Shown here piece by piece: positions 9,430 to 19,039 of a DNA stretch of 64,000 bases. The first letter of the stretch is position 1. The number at the start of each line of letters is the position of its first letter. Position numbers and translations under genes: made by a program. This DNA comes from CAZQIC01 sp964593555 (GTDB lineage Bacteria > Bacteroidota > Bacteroidia > JAFLBG01), in NCBI GenBank assembly GCA_964593555.1, contig CAZQIC010000005.1, positions 25,669-89,668 of the forward strand, in the 5' to 3' direction. Below the pieces are notes generated by a model, which was given only the letters and a program-made list of their open reading frames with translations, had not been told where the DNA came from and ran no database searches.

Positions 9430-12400
9430 TTATTTTATCAGGCTGATATGTCCTTCATAGCGATGTAATCCGCCTAGCACATCTCTTGTAATCACTTTCC
9501 AAACATATACATCCATTTGCGCAACATTTTTTCCGTCATTGGCTTTCCCGTCCCAGCCAACGTTCGGTTGTGTTGATTTAAATATTTGCGATCCCCATCG
9601 ATCGTAAATGTAGAGCACGTATTCATCAACATCAACTCCAATTCCTATCGGTGTAAAAAGGTCATTGATGTCATCTCCGTTTGGTGTAAAACTGTTCGGT
9701 ACGTATAAAATAAAATCCGGATTGATCCGTACTGTCTTTTCTGCAATGTCTCTGCATCCGAATTCATTCACAACAACAAGTCTTACAGTGTAATTCCCTG
9801 TATCGCTATAGGTGTAATTTGTGTTTTGATCTGTTGAAGAACTGTTAAGCGCATCTCCAAAACTCCAATACCATCCGCTAACTCCCACATCATTGCTTCT
9901 GAAAAATACAGTTGGATTCAGGATAGTTGCTGGCTGCGGAGTAGCTGTGAAAGAAGCAACAGGATCGGGATGAACAGTGATGTAGTTATTTTGAGTAAGT
10001 GAATTTGAACAACCATTATTATCGGTAATAATTAGTGTTACGGAATAACTTCCCGTTTGGTTGTAGCAGTATAATGGATTTGTTTGTGCCGAATTTCCTC
10101 CATCACCAAAATTCCATACCTGGCTATGACTCATAGGACTTGTATTTGTAAAGTTTACGCATAAAGGTTTACAACCTGCTGTTACATCACTCGAAAAATT
10201 AACAATCGGCAAAGCGTTTACTGTCACTTGCGTAACAGCATTTGCTGTACAACCATTGTTGTCGGTTACCAAAAGCGAGAAGGATGTGTTCGAAGCAAGA
10301 GTAGGAGTAGTTATCCCGGAAGTAATTTGGCCGGTATTCCACAGGTAGGTGTATCCAGGTGTTCCTCCTCCAACATTGCTATTAAGTATAGTTTGTTGTC
10401 CGTCACAAATTGGAGCAGAAGGAGCAATTGTTACAATAAGTTGAGGCGAATCGTTTACCTGAACTGTTGGAGCAATTGTACATCCATTGTTATCTGTAAT
10501 GGTAACTGAATATATGCCTGACAAAAAACCTGTAGCGGTTTGCGAAGCTTGTCCGCCTTGCCAGTTATAAATATAGCCAGGGGTTCCTCCAGAAACATTT
10601 ACCGTTGCTGTTCCGGTATTGTCTCCGAAACAAAGTGTGGAAGTGCTGGTTAATGTTGCTGTGAGTGGAGATGGTTCGGCAATAAATATACTTATGTTGT
10701 CTTTACATCCGCTTGCATCGGAAACAGTTAATACATAACTGCCTGTGCAAAGCCCCGTTGCTGTGATCGAATTTTGTGCAGGCACCGTGTTCCAGGTATA
10801 ATTGTATGGCCCGTTTGCAGATCCGCTGACCTGAAGCGTTGCAACTCCGTCACAACTTCCATTGCATGATGCGTTTGTAATGCTTGGATTTAAAAGAGTA
10901 TCAACTGCAATAGGAGTTACCACCATAGGAGCGGAGATGGAACATCCATTATTATCTGTAAGCGTTGCGGTATACGTGCCGGCACTCAATCCGGTTATGG
11001 TGCTTGTTGTTTGTAAAGAAGAACTCCACGAATAAGTATAGTTTAATGTTCCTCCGCCGGGATTAATACTTGCTGTCCCATCGCCAGATAAACAATGATC
11101 GGGTGTACTTGTAGGCGACATAGTGAGCAATGTTGGTTCGGTTATATTAATTGATGATTGTGCTGTACATCCATTAATATCATTTATGCTAACAGAGTAT
11201 AGTCCCGCGGTTAAACCGGTTACAATTGAGTTAGTATAGTTTCCCGGACTCCATAAATAATTAAATGGTGCTGTTCCGTTACTCAATGCAATTGAAATGC
11301 TTCCCGTGGCATCACCGTTGCACAGCGGACTGCTGAGTACTGTAATTGTTGTTGTAATGGCAGGCGCTTCCGTAAGAGTTATTGATCGTTGTGCTGTGCA
11401 ATTATTGTCGTCTGTAATTATAACACTATAAACTCCGGCCGTCAGGTTGCTTGCTGTTGAAGTTGTTTGTGAAGGTACCGATGACCAGGAATAAGAATAC
11501 GGTACTGTTCCGCCTATAGCACCTGCTAATGCCCAGCCAGTTGTTCCACCGTTGCATATAATATCATTTGAAGCGGGAATGAATGGTTGTAATAATGGAG
11601 GCTCAGTAATTGTTGCTGTAATGGTTGTAGAACATCCGTTACCATCAGTAACTGTTGAAGTATAGGTCATAGCTGAAAGTCCGACAGCCAAAGCGGAGGC
11701 TTGCCCACTTGGGTTCCATGAATAAGTATAAGGAGCGAGGCCGCTAATTACATTCACAGTTGCTGATCCGGTTGAACCTCCGAAACATAAAACATTATTT
11801 TGAGATAAAATTCCTAAAACGGGAACAGGGTTTACCGTTACGGTTGTTGCCGCACTGTTTGTGCAGCCGGTAATATCGGTGTAAACAATACTGTAAGTCG
11901 TGTTACTAACCGGTGATACAGATATTGATGAAGTTGTTTGTCCGCCAGACCAAGAATACGATCCTCCAGTCGGATTTACTGTAGGTGATATGGATATACT
12001 GCTGCCATTACATACGTAATAATTAGCGGTAAAGCTTACATCTGGCGGCAATGGAACATTAATTGTTTTGATCATGGTGTCGTATTTGCATTCGTACTGA
12101 ACGCATTGCATCACCACATAATTTCCTGGAGCAGTAAAATTGTGAACAGGATTTTTTAAGGTTGAGGTATTTAAAGCGCCGCTTGCTGCGTCTCCAAAGT
12201 GCCATGAATAAGTTGGCAATGGCCTTAGATTGGTGAATGTTGATTGGTCAGTAAATTGTGTGGGTGTTCCAAAGCACACTACATCTGATCTATAATTTGC
12301 GGTGAGTTCAAACGTGAATTTCAAAAGCCAACTGTCAAAACTTCCTTTGTGGGGTGCAGTTTTATCGCCACCGGCCGGATTTTGTGATGATGTTAAAACA

Positions 12401-13851
12401 AAATAATCTCCACCTATAGAATCTGTCAGTACATAATAATCCTTTGTCATTCCATAAGATAAGCCGTGGTGAGGTCCGTCAAAGCCGGGCCCTGCGGAGG
12501 CATAAACATAATCCCATTCAATTATTCCGGCATTGTTAAGTTTTACCATCCATGGAGCCCTGTTGTTATTAGGGTTAGCTCTTGTTTTATCTCCATTTAC
12601 AGGGACGACATCTGAGTGTCCCGACAAAATAATTCCTCCATCACACGCTATATAGGCGGATTGTATCTCATCCCATCCGGTTGTGCCAATACTGTTCCTC
12701 CAAAGTATATTTCCGCTTGAATTAATTTTTACTGCAAAAAAATCGGCGGCTCCCCCGTGGTGGCCCGCTCCGTCCACGTCAAGTGCGGTGGCCTCATCTC
12801 CATTTGTGCTACCGCCCCGTCCCACAAGTACAAAATTACCATCGGTGGTTGCAATAATCCCAGGAGAAGCATAAAGACAATCTGTACCGCTGCCACCAAT
12901 TGCATTGTCCCATACCTGGTTTCCGTTGAGGTCAAGTTTTATTACCCAATAGTCATAGCTTCCATGTGCGGGAGTCCCATCAACATCAGGTAAAGCAAGG
13001 TCTCCGTTTGATGATGAGCTTGTTCCGCTAATGAGATAACCGTTTGCAACCTGTATGCACGATCCGCCGTAATCAAAAGTGCTGCCGCCTAACATATTAC
13101 TCCATTGTATCGTTCCGTTCGGTCTTAATTTAATTGCCCAAATATCAGGATTTGGCAATGCGCCATGGCGGCCAGACCCATCAACATCATTTGCCGCGGC
13201 CGCATCCAGATCTGTCGAATAAGAATCACCAATAACGAGATAACCGCCATCCGAAGTTTGTATTATATCGTTTGCGTAATCAGAGCCGGAACCACCAACA
13301 ATATTATGCCACTGCATGATACCTGCAGAATTTAATTTTACAATCCACATATCGGCCGTGCCGCCTCTTGTTCCACTGGCATCCGCATCTGGTATAGCCA
13401 GATCACCGGTTGCGGAAATTGTTCCAAATACCCCACCAATAAATCCTGCTAAAATGTATCCTCCGTCACTAGTCGGTGTAACACAGGTCGCTTCTTCAGC
13501 TCCATCACCACCCAATGAATTTTGCCAGATGATCTGGCCATTGTCATTGAGTTTTTGTATCCAGAAATCCTGGGTAGCAATTGCTCCCATAGAGTGATTG
13601 CCCGACCCATCGGGATCAGTCGCTGCCGAAACATTAAAGTTATTCGAAGTGCATTTACTTACGGCGATAAACCCGCCTGGGATCCTTGCAAAATCATGGC
13701 CGTACTCAGATCCGCTTCCTCCATAAGTGGAGTCCCAAACAATGCGGGGCTGTGCTGTTGAGGTTTGCTGGAATAAAAATATTAAGAAGATTAAAGAAAG
13801 AATATGAATAAGATTTTGTTTAATTTTTGGAAAAGTTTTGGGGTGTTTCAC
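9430..13851 (-). CDS. Giant T9SS type B surface protein: seven-blade propeller, PKD, SprB repeats
   Basis: 1473 residues. A signal peptide ends near TSTAQ (about 33). Residues 35-515 hold seven repeats that each close with a W-x-x-K-L-like strand (FWIQKL, MWIVKL, IWAIKL, YWVIKL, FFAVKI, PWMVKL, SWLLKF), consistent with a seven-bladed beta-propeller; five carry an acidic D-x-D-G/A loop. A PKD domain follows (about 515-610), then about seven SprB-type repeats (about 680-1135; CFGGSTGSATV, YTYSWNPSGQ, VTDGNGC patterns), two more PKD domains (about 1215-1370) and the gliding-motility C-terminal domain (VPNSFTPNGDDINDLF ... GHISLIK), a T9SS type B signal. Likely a large cell-surface adhesin. A TACTTTTG promoter box lies 70 bp upstream. 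Confidence 0.9.
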   Translation of the reverse strand: MKHPKTFPKIKQNLIHILSLIFLIFLFQQTSTAQPRIVWDSTYGGSGSEYGHDFARIPGGFIAVSKCTSNNFNVSAATDPDGSGNHSMGAIATQDFWIQKLNDNGQIIWQNSLGGDGAEEATCVTPTSDGGYILAGFIGGVFGTISATGDLAIPDADASGTRGGTADMWIVKLNSAGIMQWHNIVGGSGSDYANDIIQTSDGGYLVIGDSYSTDLDAAAANDVDGSGRHGALPNPDIWAIKLRPNGTIQWSNMLGGSTFDYGGSCIQVANGYLISGTSSSSNGDLALPDVDGTPAHGSYDYWVIKLDLNGNQVWDNAIGGSGTDCLYASPGIIATTDGNFVLVGRGGSTNGDEATALDVDGAGHHGGAADFFAVKINSSGNILWRNSIGTTGWDEIQSAYIACDGGIILSGHSDVVPVNGDKTRANPNNNRAPWMVKLNNAGIIEWDYVYASAGPGFDGPHHGLSYGMTKDYYVLTDSIGGDYFVLTSSQNPAGGDKTAPHKGSFDSWLLKFTFELTANYRSDVVCFGTPTQFTDQSTFTNLRPLPTYSWHFGDAASGALNTSTLKNPVHNFTAPGNYVVMQCVQYECKYDTMIKTINVPLPPDVSFTANYYVCNGSSISISPTVNPTGGSYSWSGGQTTSSISVSPVSNTTYSIVYTDITGCTNSAATTVTVNPVPVLGILSQNNVLCFGGSTGSATVNVISGLAPYTYSWNPSGQASALAVGLSAMTYTSTVTDGNGCSTTITATITEPPLLQPFIPASNDIICNGGTTGWALAGAIGGTVPYSYSWSSVPSQTTSTASNLTAGVYSVIITDDNNCTAQRSITLTEAPAITTTITVLSSPLCNGDATGSISIALSNGTAPFNYLWSPGNYTNSIVTGLTAGLYSVSINDINGCTAQSSINITEPTLLTMSPTSTPDHCLSGDGTASINPGGGTLNYTYSWSSSLQTTSTITGLSAGTYTATLTDNNGCSISAPMVVTPIAVDTLLNPSITNASCNGSCDGVATLQVSGSANGPYNYTWNTVPAQNSITATGLCTGSYVLTVSDASGCKDNISIFIAEPSPLTATLTSTSTLCFGDNTGTATVNVSGGTPGYIYNWQGGQASQTATGFLSGIYSVTITDNNGCTIAPTVQVNDSPQLIVTIAPSAPICDGQQTILNSNVGGGTPGYTYLWNTGQITSGITTPTLASNTSFSLLVTDNNGCTANAVTQVTVNALPIVNFSSDVTAGCKPLCVNFTNTSPMSHSQVWNFGDGGNSAQTNPLYCYNQTGSYSVTLIITDNNGCSNSLTQNNYITVHPDPVASFTATPQPATILNPTVFFRSNDVGVSGWYWSFGDALNSSSTDQNTNYTYSDTGNYTVRLVVVNEFGCRDIAEKTVRINPDFILYVPNSFTPNGDDINDLFTPIGIGVDVDEYVLYIYDRWGSQIFKSTQPNVGWDGKANDGKNVAQMDVYVWKVITRDVLGGLHRYEGHISLIK

Positions 13852-13920
13852 GGAAAAAAGTTTAATGTTTTACCATATAATTATTGCTTACAATAAAGAT
13901 GTGGTCAAATAAGTTGTTTC

Positions 13921-13928
13921 CAAAAGTA
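13921..13928 (-). promoter_or_regulatory. -7 promoter box of the 1473-residue adhesin gene
   Basis: Read on the minus strand these bases are TACTTTTG, matching TAnnTTTG. The box is 70 bp upstream of the adhesin start codon, giving a leader of about 60 nt. A partial -33 (TTG, at about 13946-13948) lies 17 bp upstream. Confidence 0.45.
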
Positions 13929-13991
13929 AAATGGACAAAAAAATACAATCCTAAAAGACAAAAAATAGGGTAATTATGTATTAAATATTGG

Positions 13992-13999
13992 TATATTTG
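13992..13999 (+). promoter_or_regulatory. -7 promoter box (TATATTTG)
   Basis: TATATTTG lies 27 bp before the ATG of the 477-residue helical protein and matches TAnnTTTG. No good -33 is seen. With the minus-strand box at 13921 it forms a divergent promoter region. Confidence 0.4.
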
Positions 14000-14025
14000 A
14001 TAATAATTTATTCAATTCAAGTTTT

Positions 14026-15459
14026 ATGAAAAAACTTTTCAGCCTGGTTGATGGTCTTTCGAAAAATGAAAAGAGATATTTTAAGACTCATACCAAGTCC
14101 AATAATGCCCTCGAAATATTTGATTTAATAAATAAGGAGAAGCGAGATATAGCGCGAATTGAAAAATACTCCTCTAAGGAAAAAAATTATTTACTTAACT
14201 CGATTCTTAGATCGCTTCGTGGCTTTCATGGCCAAATGTCTGTAAACAGGATGCTTGATAACTATGTTCATGAGATTGATATTTTGGTAAACAAAGAATT
14301 GTATGATTTGGCTTTGAGTCGTGTTCACCAAGGAGAAAAGCTTGCGGCTCGCCATGAAAAGGTCCATCACCAGATATTATTTTTAAGATTCCGGAGGAGA
14401 ATTGAAAGGAATAGAGGTCTCGACAATGAAGAATCGATCAAGACTCATTATAAAAATCTTTATTCTCTTTTTAAATTAATGAATGTCGATTATCATTTGG
14501 CAGAAATGATAAATAATTATAGGGAAAAAGCATTTTTGGAGAGGGAATATGATCTGGAGAACGAGGTAGAAAAACTTCTTTTAACATTGTCTCCCGACCT
14601 ACGCGAAAAAATAAAAACAAATTATCTATATACAAGGATCAATGGCTTCATGAGTTTTGACAAAAAGCAATCCGATGAAGCATATGAATATTATTCCAAT
14701 ATGTGTAAAATATTCCAAGAGAAATCACCCCGGCTTCCTGATTCTGCTCTGGACTATTTTTCCCGTATCAATTATGTTACAGTACTTCATAGTTTTTTAA
14801 CGGTATTAAAGGAAACAGATCGCGAAAAAGAATTTTTTGAGGTGATCGAGATCCTGAAAAACTCTGAAGGAATGTCGGTGAAAGAAGCAAGTAAGAGCTT
14901 TGTAAATATGTCGGTAAGTCTCACCGATTATTTCTTAAGAAAAAATGAAATAAAAAAGGGAATCACATTCTTACTGGAGTACAAGCAGAAAATAGAATCG
15001 ATCAGTTATGAACGCGACCGGATGGAGCTGCTTTATTTCAATATGGCTTATATTTATTTTCTTCAGAAGCATTTTCGGGACGCTCATCGATATATCAGTA
15101 AATATATACTGTACCAAAATCCTAAATATAAAATTTTATATAAAGCCTCTAATTTTGTGTATATATTAATCCAGTTAGAGTTAAATAAATTAGATTTTGC
15201 TTTTAGTGTTTTAGACAAATTTGTTAAAAAGCTAAAGAATGAGGGGCAGTACAACACATTTGACGATTTGTTGGCACAATTTATCACAAGTCATTTTTCT
15301 CCTGGTTCTCTGTCTCAGCAGGCAGAAAAACATTATTCGGACTTATCGGATTTGATAAAAAATGGTAAAACCGGTTTGATACAGGTAAATCTAAATCAGT
15401 ATTTTAATTTCAAGGGATGGATGGAATCAAAATTATTTAACAAGCCTTTTAATCCATGA
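14026..15459 (+). CDS. Conserved-looking helical protein of unknown function (477 aa)
   Basis: I do not recognise the family. The protein is almost entirely helical, rich in Lys, Glu, Tyr and Leu, with no signal peptide or membrane helix. The start MKKLFSLVDGLSKNEKRYFK resembles a recurring Bacteroidota opening in which a short helix is followed by 'SKxEKRYFK'. From about residue 120 the spacing of Tyr, Leu and Ala (for example YFNMAYIYFLQKHFRDAHRYISKYI at 330-355) resembles TPR-like helix pairs, so a cytoplasmic scaffold role is plausible. It has its own promoter box and 98 bp separate it from nuoI, so it may not belong to the complex I operon. Confidence 0.7.
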   Translation: MKKLFSLVDGLSKNEKRYFKTHTKSNNALEIFDLINKEKRDIARIEKYSSKEKNYLLNSILRSLRGFHGQMSVNRMLDNYVHEIDILVNKELYDLALSRVHQGEKLAARHEKVHHQILFLRFRRRIERNRGLDNEESIKTHYKNLYSLFKLMNVDYHLAEMINNYREKAFLEREYDLENEVEKLLLTLSPDLREKIKTNYLYTRINGFMSFDKKQSDEAYEYYSNMCKIFQEKSPRLPDSALDYFSRINYVTVLHSFLTVLKETDREKEFFEVIEILKNSEGMSVKEASKSFVNMSVSLTDYFLRKNEIKKGITFLLEYKQKIESISYERDRMELLYFNMAYIYFLQKHFRDAHRYISKYILYQNPKYKILYKASNFVYILIQLELNKLDFAFSVLDKFVKKLKNEGQYNTFDDLLAQFITSHFSPGSLSQQAEKHYSDLSDLIKNGKTGLIQVNLNQYFNFKGWMESKLFNKPFNP

Positions 15460-15532
15460 TTTTATAATGCCAAAGACTTGTTATAAATTTGATAAAGTTG
15501 AAAACAAAAACTAAATAAATAGTGTAAATTGT

Positions 15533-15540
15533 TACATTTG
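15533..15540 (+). promoter_or_regulatory. -7 promoter box upstream of nuoI (TACATTTG)
   Basis: TACATTTG lies 17 bp before the nuoI start and matches TAnnTTTG; a -33 element is not evident. If real, it makes nuoI the first gene of a separate transcript, in keeping with the absence of nuoH upstream. Confidence 0.45.
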
Positions 15541-15557
15541 TAACTATAAAATAATCA

Positions 15558-16163
15558 ATGCAACTCACCACACGTTCAAAAGTTGTTGTAAAAAAGCAGA
15601 TGAGCTTTATGGAAAAGCTCTATCTACCTGCTATTTTGGGTGGGATGTGGATTACTATTAAGCATTTTTTCAGAAAAAAGGCTACCATTAAATATCCTGA
15701 AGAGCAGCGTGAATTTGCTCCGGTATATAGAGGTATGCACGTATTAAAACGTGATGAGAATGGGGCTGAAAGATGTACAGCATGCGGGCTCTGTGCTGTC
15801 GCATGTCCGGCCGAAGCAATTACCATGGAATCTGCGGAAAGAAAACCGGGTGAAGAACATTTATACAGAGAAGAAAAGTATGCGAAAATATATGAGATAA
15901 ATATGCTCAGGTGTATTTTTTGCGGCTTGTGTGAAGAGGCTTGCCCAAAAGAGTCCATTTTCCTTACCGACAGGATAGTTCCTTCAGACGACCTTAGAAA
16001 AGATTTTATTTATGGTAAAGACAAATTGGTTGATCCCATAGAGGCAGATAAACGCATTGATGTTTCTAAAAGAGAAACAAAAGAGGTGCTTGAGTTTAAG
16101 AAAAATAAAAATATAGGTCATAACCAATTGTTTGAAGGAAAAAAATTTAAAAGCGGTAGTTAA
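15558..16163 (+). CDS. nuoI: NADH-quinone oxidoreductase subunit I (two [4Fe-4S])
   Basis: 201 residues. Two ferredoxin motifs carry the ligands for clusters N6a and N6b: C73, C76, C79, C83 (CTACGLCAVACP) and C119, C122, C125, C129 (CIFCGLCEEACP). NuoI passes electrons along the peripheral arm of complex I to the quinone site. It is slightly longer than the E. coli subunit because of a basic C-terminal tail ending KKFKSGS. It opens the cluster nuoI-J-K-L-M-N; nuoA-H, normally upstream, are replaced here by an unrelated helical protein gene. Confidence 0.96.
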   Translation: MQLTTRSKVVVKKQMSFMEKLYLPAILGGMWITIKHFFRKKATIKYPEEQREFAPVYRGMHVLKRDENGAERCTACGLCAVACPAEAITMESAERKPGEEHLYREEKYAKIYEINMLRCIFCGLCEEACPKESIFLTDRIVPSDDLRKDFIYGKDKLVDPIEADKRIDVSKRETKEVLEFKKNKNIGHNQLFEGKKFKSGS

Positions 16164-16172
16164 TAATAGTCT

Positions 16173-16194
16173 AAGAAAGTTTACCTACTTTCTT
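16173..16194 (+). terminator. Hairpin between nuoI and nuoJ, possible weak terminator or attenuator
   Basis: AAGAAAGT and ACTTTCTT form a perfect 8-bp stem around a 6-nt loop, directly followed by TTTG. The stem is AT-rich, so it would terminate weakly; it could trim the NuoI:NuoJ ratio or stabilise a processed end. Confidence 0.35.
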
Positions 16195-16221
16195 TTTGTC
16201 TATTGCCTACTGAAATAGCTT

Positions 16222-16725
16222 ATGCTTACAACGTATTCATTTTATTTTCTTTCTTTCCTGGCTGTATTTTGCGGCCTTATGGTTGTCTTCTCTAAAAGGC
16301 CGGTATACAGTATTCTTTATCTTATTGTAACTTTTTTTGCAATTGCGGGTCACTATCTTTTATTGAATGCACAGTTTCTTGCAGCAGTGCATATTATAGT
16401 TTATGCAGGTGCCATTATGGTTCTGTTCCTGTTTGTTATCATGTTGTTAAACCTTAATCATGAAAGTGAGCCGCATAAAAATATGTGGCTGAAATTTGCA
16501 GCAACTATTTCTGCCGGCATGTTATTGCTGGTATTAGTAGGTGTTTTAAAAGAAGCGGAAGCAATACAGCCTTTCAGGGCATTTAATTCGGATATCGGGT
16601 TGGTAAAAAATATTGGTAAAGTATTGTTTGATGAATTTATGTTGCCATTTGAAGTTTCTTCTATCCTGTTTTTATCAGCCATGGTTGGCGCGGTAATGTT
16701 GGGAAAGAAAGAAGTTGATGGTTAA
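16222..16725 (+). CDS. nuoJ: NADH-quinone oxidoreductase subunit J
   Basis: 167 residues with five hydrophobic helices. Typical NuoJ/ND6 text is present: FFAIAGHYLLLNAQFLAAVH and VYAGAIMVLFLFVIMLLNL, the latter containing the pi-bulge helix that links the quinone cavity to proton movement in complex I. It acts in the inner-membrane arm. It lies 58 bp after nuoI and 93 bp before nuoK; that second gap is filled by a heptamer array forming an imperfect hairpin. Confidence 0.95.
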   Translation: MLTTYSFYFLSFLAVFCGLMVVFSKRPVYSILYLIVTFFAIAGHYLLLNAQFLAAVHIIVYAGAIMVLFLFVIMLLNLNHESEPHKNMWLKFAATISAGMLLLVLVGVLKEAEAIQPFRAFNSDIGLVKNIGKVLFDEFMLPFEVSSILFLSAMVGAVMLGKKEVDG

Positions 16726-16726
16726 T

Positions 16727-16782
16727 GAGTTTCGAGTTCTGAGTTTCGAGTTTAAAACAACCCAAAACTCCTGACCCGAAAC
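16727..16782 (+). repeat. Heptamer repeat locus B (8 units, strand switch, hairpin)
   Basis: Eight exact-register 7-bp units start at the nuoJ stop region. The first four have a GAGTT core (GAGTTTC, GAGTTCT and so on) and the later ones show the complementary AAAC core (CCAAAAC, CCGAAAC). The switch makes 16729-16751 and 16760-16782 an imperfect inverted repeat (about 18 of 23 pairs) that could fold in the nuoJ-nuoK mRNA. Confidence 0.8.
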
Positions 16783-16818
16783 AAAGTAATGTTAAATAAA
16801 GTATTACAATAAAGTAAC

Positions 16819-17136
16819 ATGAGTGCTATCCAGTCCATACCAATTAGCTATTACATCATGCTTAGTGTGGTGTTATTCTCAATTGGAGTAATGGGTGTTT
16901 TGTTACGTAGAAACGCAATCATTATTCTAATGTGTGTTGAGTTGATGCTCAATGCGGTCAATTTACTTTTTGTAGCTTTCTCTTCTTATTTATCAGATAC
17001 AGCTGGGCAGGTTTTCGTGGTATTTATTATGGTTGTCGCTGCTGCTGAGGTTTCAGTTGGTCTCGCCATATTAGTAATGATATATCGTAACACGCACTCG
17101 ACAGATATAAATTTGTTGAATAAACTAAAGTGGTAA
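16819..17136 (+). CDS. nuoK: NADH-quinone oxidoreductase subunit K
   Basis: 105 residues and three membrane helices, as in all NuoK/ND4L. The conserved glutamate in IILMCVELMLNAVNL and a second in VVAAAEVSVGLAILV match the two buried carboxylates needed for proton pumping in complex I. The stop codon is followed after one base by the nuoL ATG, so translation of K and L is probably coupled. Confidence 0.96.
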   Translation: MSAIQSIPISYYIMLSVVLFSIGVMGVLLRRNAIIILMCVELMLNAVNLLFVAFSSYLSDTAGQVFVVFIMVVAAAEVSVGLAILVMIYRNTHSTDINLLNKLKW

Positions 17137-17137
17137 T

Positions 17138-19039
17138 ATGATTGAATTAGTTTGGCTTATTCCTCTTCTTCCCTTGCTTGGCTTTGCTGTTATTGGCTTT
17201 ATGGGGAAAGGTATGCCAAAGAGTGTTGTTGGACTTGTTGGCTGTGGTACAATACTAGGTTCTTTTCTTATTTCATTGTATCTGTTTTTTACTTTAACAG
17301 GCAGCGATGTTAAAGAACATACTCTCTCGCTCTTTAACTGGATATACGCAGGGGATTTTAGTGTTGACTTTTCTTTCTTAATTGATCCGCTTTCTTCTTT
17401 ATTTCTTTTGATCATAACTGGTGTTGGCTTTTTAATACATGTTTACTCAACCGGGTATATGCATGATGACGAAGGTTATCATCGCTTCTTTGCCTACCTC
17501 AACCTGTTCGTATTTTTTATGTTGCTGCTTGTATTAGGTTCCAATTACCTTATCATGTTCGTAGGTTGGGAGGGTGTTGGTTTGTGTTCTTACTTACTAA
17601 TTGGATTCTGGTTTAAAAACACAGAGTACAATAATGCTGCGAAAAAAGCATTCATCATGAATCGTATTGGTGACCTTGGTTTTATCCTTGGTATCATTCT
17701 CATTTTTATCACTTTTGGCAGCATCAATTATTCAGAGGTGTTTGGCAGCGCAAGTAAATTTGCATCCGGTGATACAACATTGGTCGCCATTACACTATTG
17801 CTTTTTATTGGTGCAATGGGTAAGAGTGCTCAATTGCCTTTATATACCTGGCTGCCTGATGCAATGGCCGGACCAACACCTGTATCAGCATTGATCCATG
17901 CTGCTACAATGGTTACCGCCGGTATTTACATGATAGCACGTTCAAATATTCTTTTCACCCTCTCACCTGTAACAATGGGTATTGTTGCTGGTGTAGGATT
18001 ATTCACCGCGATTTTTGCAGCGAGTATCGGCTTGTTTCAAAATGATATTAAAAAAGTTCTGGCGTATTCAACAGTGAGCCAGTTGGGATATATGTTCCTT
18101 GCATTAGGAGTTGGATCTTATACAGGTGCTGTTTTCCATGTTACAACACATGCATTTTTTAAAGCGCTTTTATTTCTTGCGGCAGGAAGTGTTATTCATG
18201 CCATGAGTGGTGAGCAGGATATTCGTAACATGGGCGGATTGAAAAAAAGTTTACCCATTACTCATATGGTATTTTTAATTGGCACGCTCGCAATCGCAGG
18301 GGTGCCGCCATTTGCAGGCTTCTTTTCAAAAGACGAAATACTGGCACATGCCTTTGCTGCAAGTCCATTGCTCTGGATATTGGGAATGGCAGGCGCTTTA
18401 ATGACGGCGTTTTATATGTTCCGTTTATATTATTTAACTTTTTATGGTGGGTTCAGGGGAACTAAGGCGCAGGAACATCATTTGCACGAGAGCCCGAAAT
18501 CAATGACGATACCATTAATGGTATTGGCCGGACTTTCTGTACTTGGTGGTTTTATTGGTATTCCTGAAGTTTTTGGTGCGGAACATTTACTCGATAATTT
18601 CTTGTCTCCCGTGTTTAGTGATTCGTCTATGAGAGTTGCATCACATCATTTATCTCACTCAACGGAATATATGTTAATGGGAATTTCGGTTGCTGCGATC
18701 GGAGCTGTAATATATTATGCCTACATAACTTTTGTTAAGAAGGAACAGTTGCCTTCCGAAGAAGGTGAAGAAACATCAGCAATACAAAAACTCATTTACA
18801 GCAAATATTATGTGGATGAATTGTACGCAACCTTATTTACTAAGCCTCTTAATTGGTTGTCGGAACAATTCTATAAATTTTTAGAGCTTAAATTTATTGA
18901 CGCAATTGTGAATGGAGTTGGTAAAGGCGTGAATGGTGTCGCGTCTGTATTAAGGCTGGCGCAAACAGGCAGGGTCGGCTTTTATATTTTTGCAATGGTT
19001 ATAGGAATCGTATTGATGTTGTTTTATAAAATGATGTGA
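17138..19039 (+). CDS. nuoL: NADH-quinone oxidoreductase subunit L
   Basis: 633 residues, close to the usual length. It is an antiporter-like subunit with about 16 membrane helices: FVGWEGVGLCSYLLIGFWF carries the conserved Glu of helix 5, LPDAMAGPTPVSALIHAATMVTAG is the Proton_antipo_M signature, and the long lateral helix with its final anchor lies at the C-terminus (LKFIDAIVNGVGKG ...). NuoL forms the far end of the membrane arm and pumps protons. Its TGA overlaps the nuoM ATG by one base. Confidence 0.97.
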   Translation: MIELVWLIPLLPLLGFAVIGFMGKGMPKSVVGLVGCGTILGSFLISLYLFFTLTGSDVKEHTLSLFNWIYAGDFSVDFSFLIDPLSSLFLLIITGVGFLIHVYSTGYMHDDEGYHRFFAYLNLFVFFMLLLVLGSNYLIMFVGWEGVGLCSYLLIGFWFKNTEYNNAAKKAFIMNRIGDLGFILGIILIFITFGSINYSEVFGSASKFASGDTTLVAITLLLFIGAMGKSAQLPLYTWLPDAMAGPTPVSALIHAATMVTAGIYMIARSNILFTLSPVTMGIVAGVGLFTAIFAASIGLFQNDIKKVLAYSTVSQLGYMFLALGVGSYTGAVFHVTTHAFFKALLFLAAGSVIHAMSGEQDIRNMGGLKKSLPITHMVFLIGTLAIAGVPPFAGFFSKDEILAHAFAASPLLWILGMAGALMTAFYMFRLYYLTFYGGFRGTKAQEHHLHESPKSMTIPLMVLAGLSVLGGFIGIPEVFGAEHLLDNFLSPVFSDSSMRVASHHLSHSTEYMLMGISVAAIGAVIYYAYITFVKKEQLPSEEGEETSAIQKLIYSKYYVDELYATLFTKPLNWLSEQFYKFLELKFIDAIVNGVGKGVNGVASVLRLAQTGRVGFYIFAMVIGIVLMLFYKMM

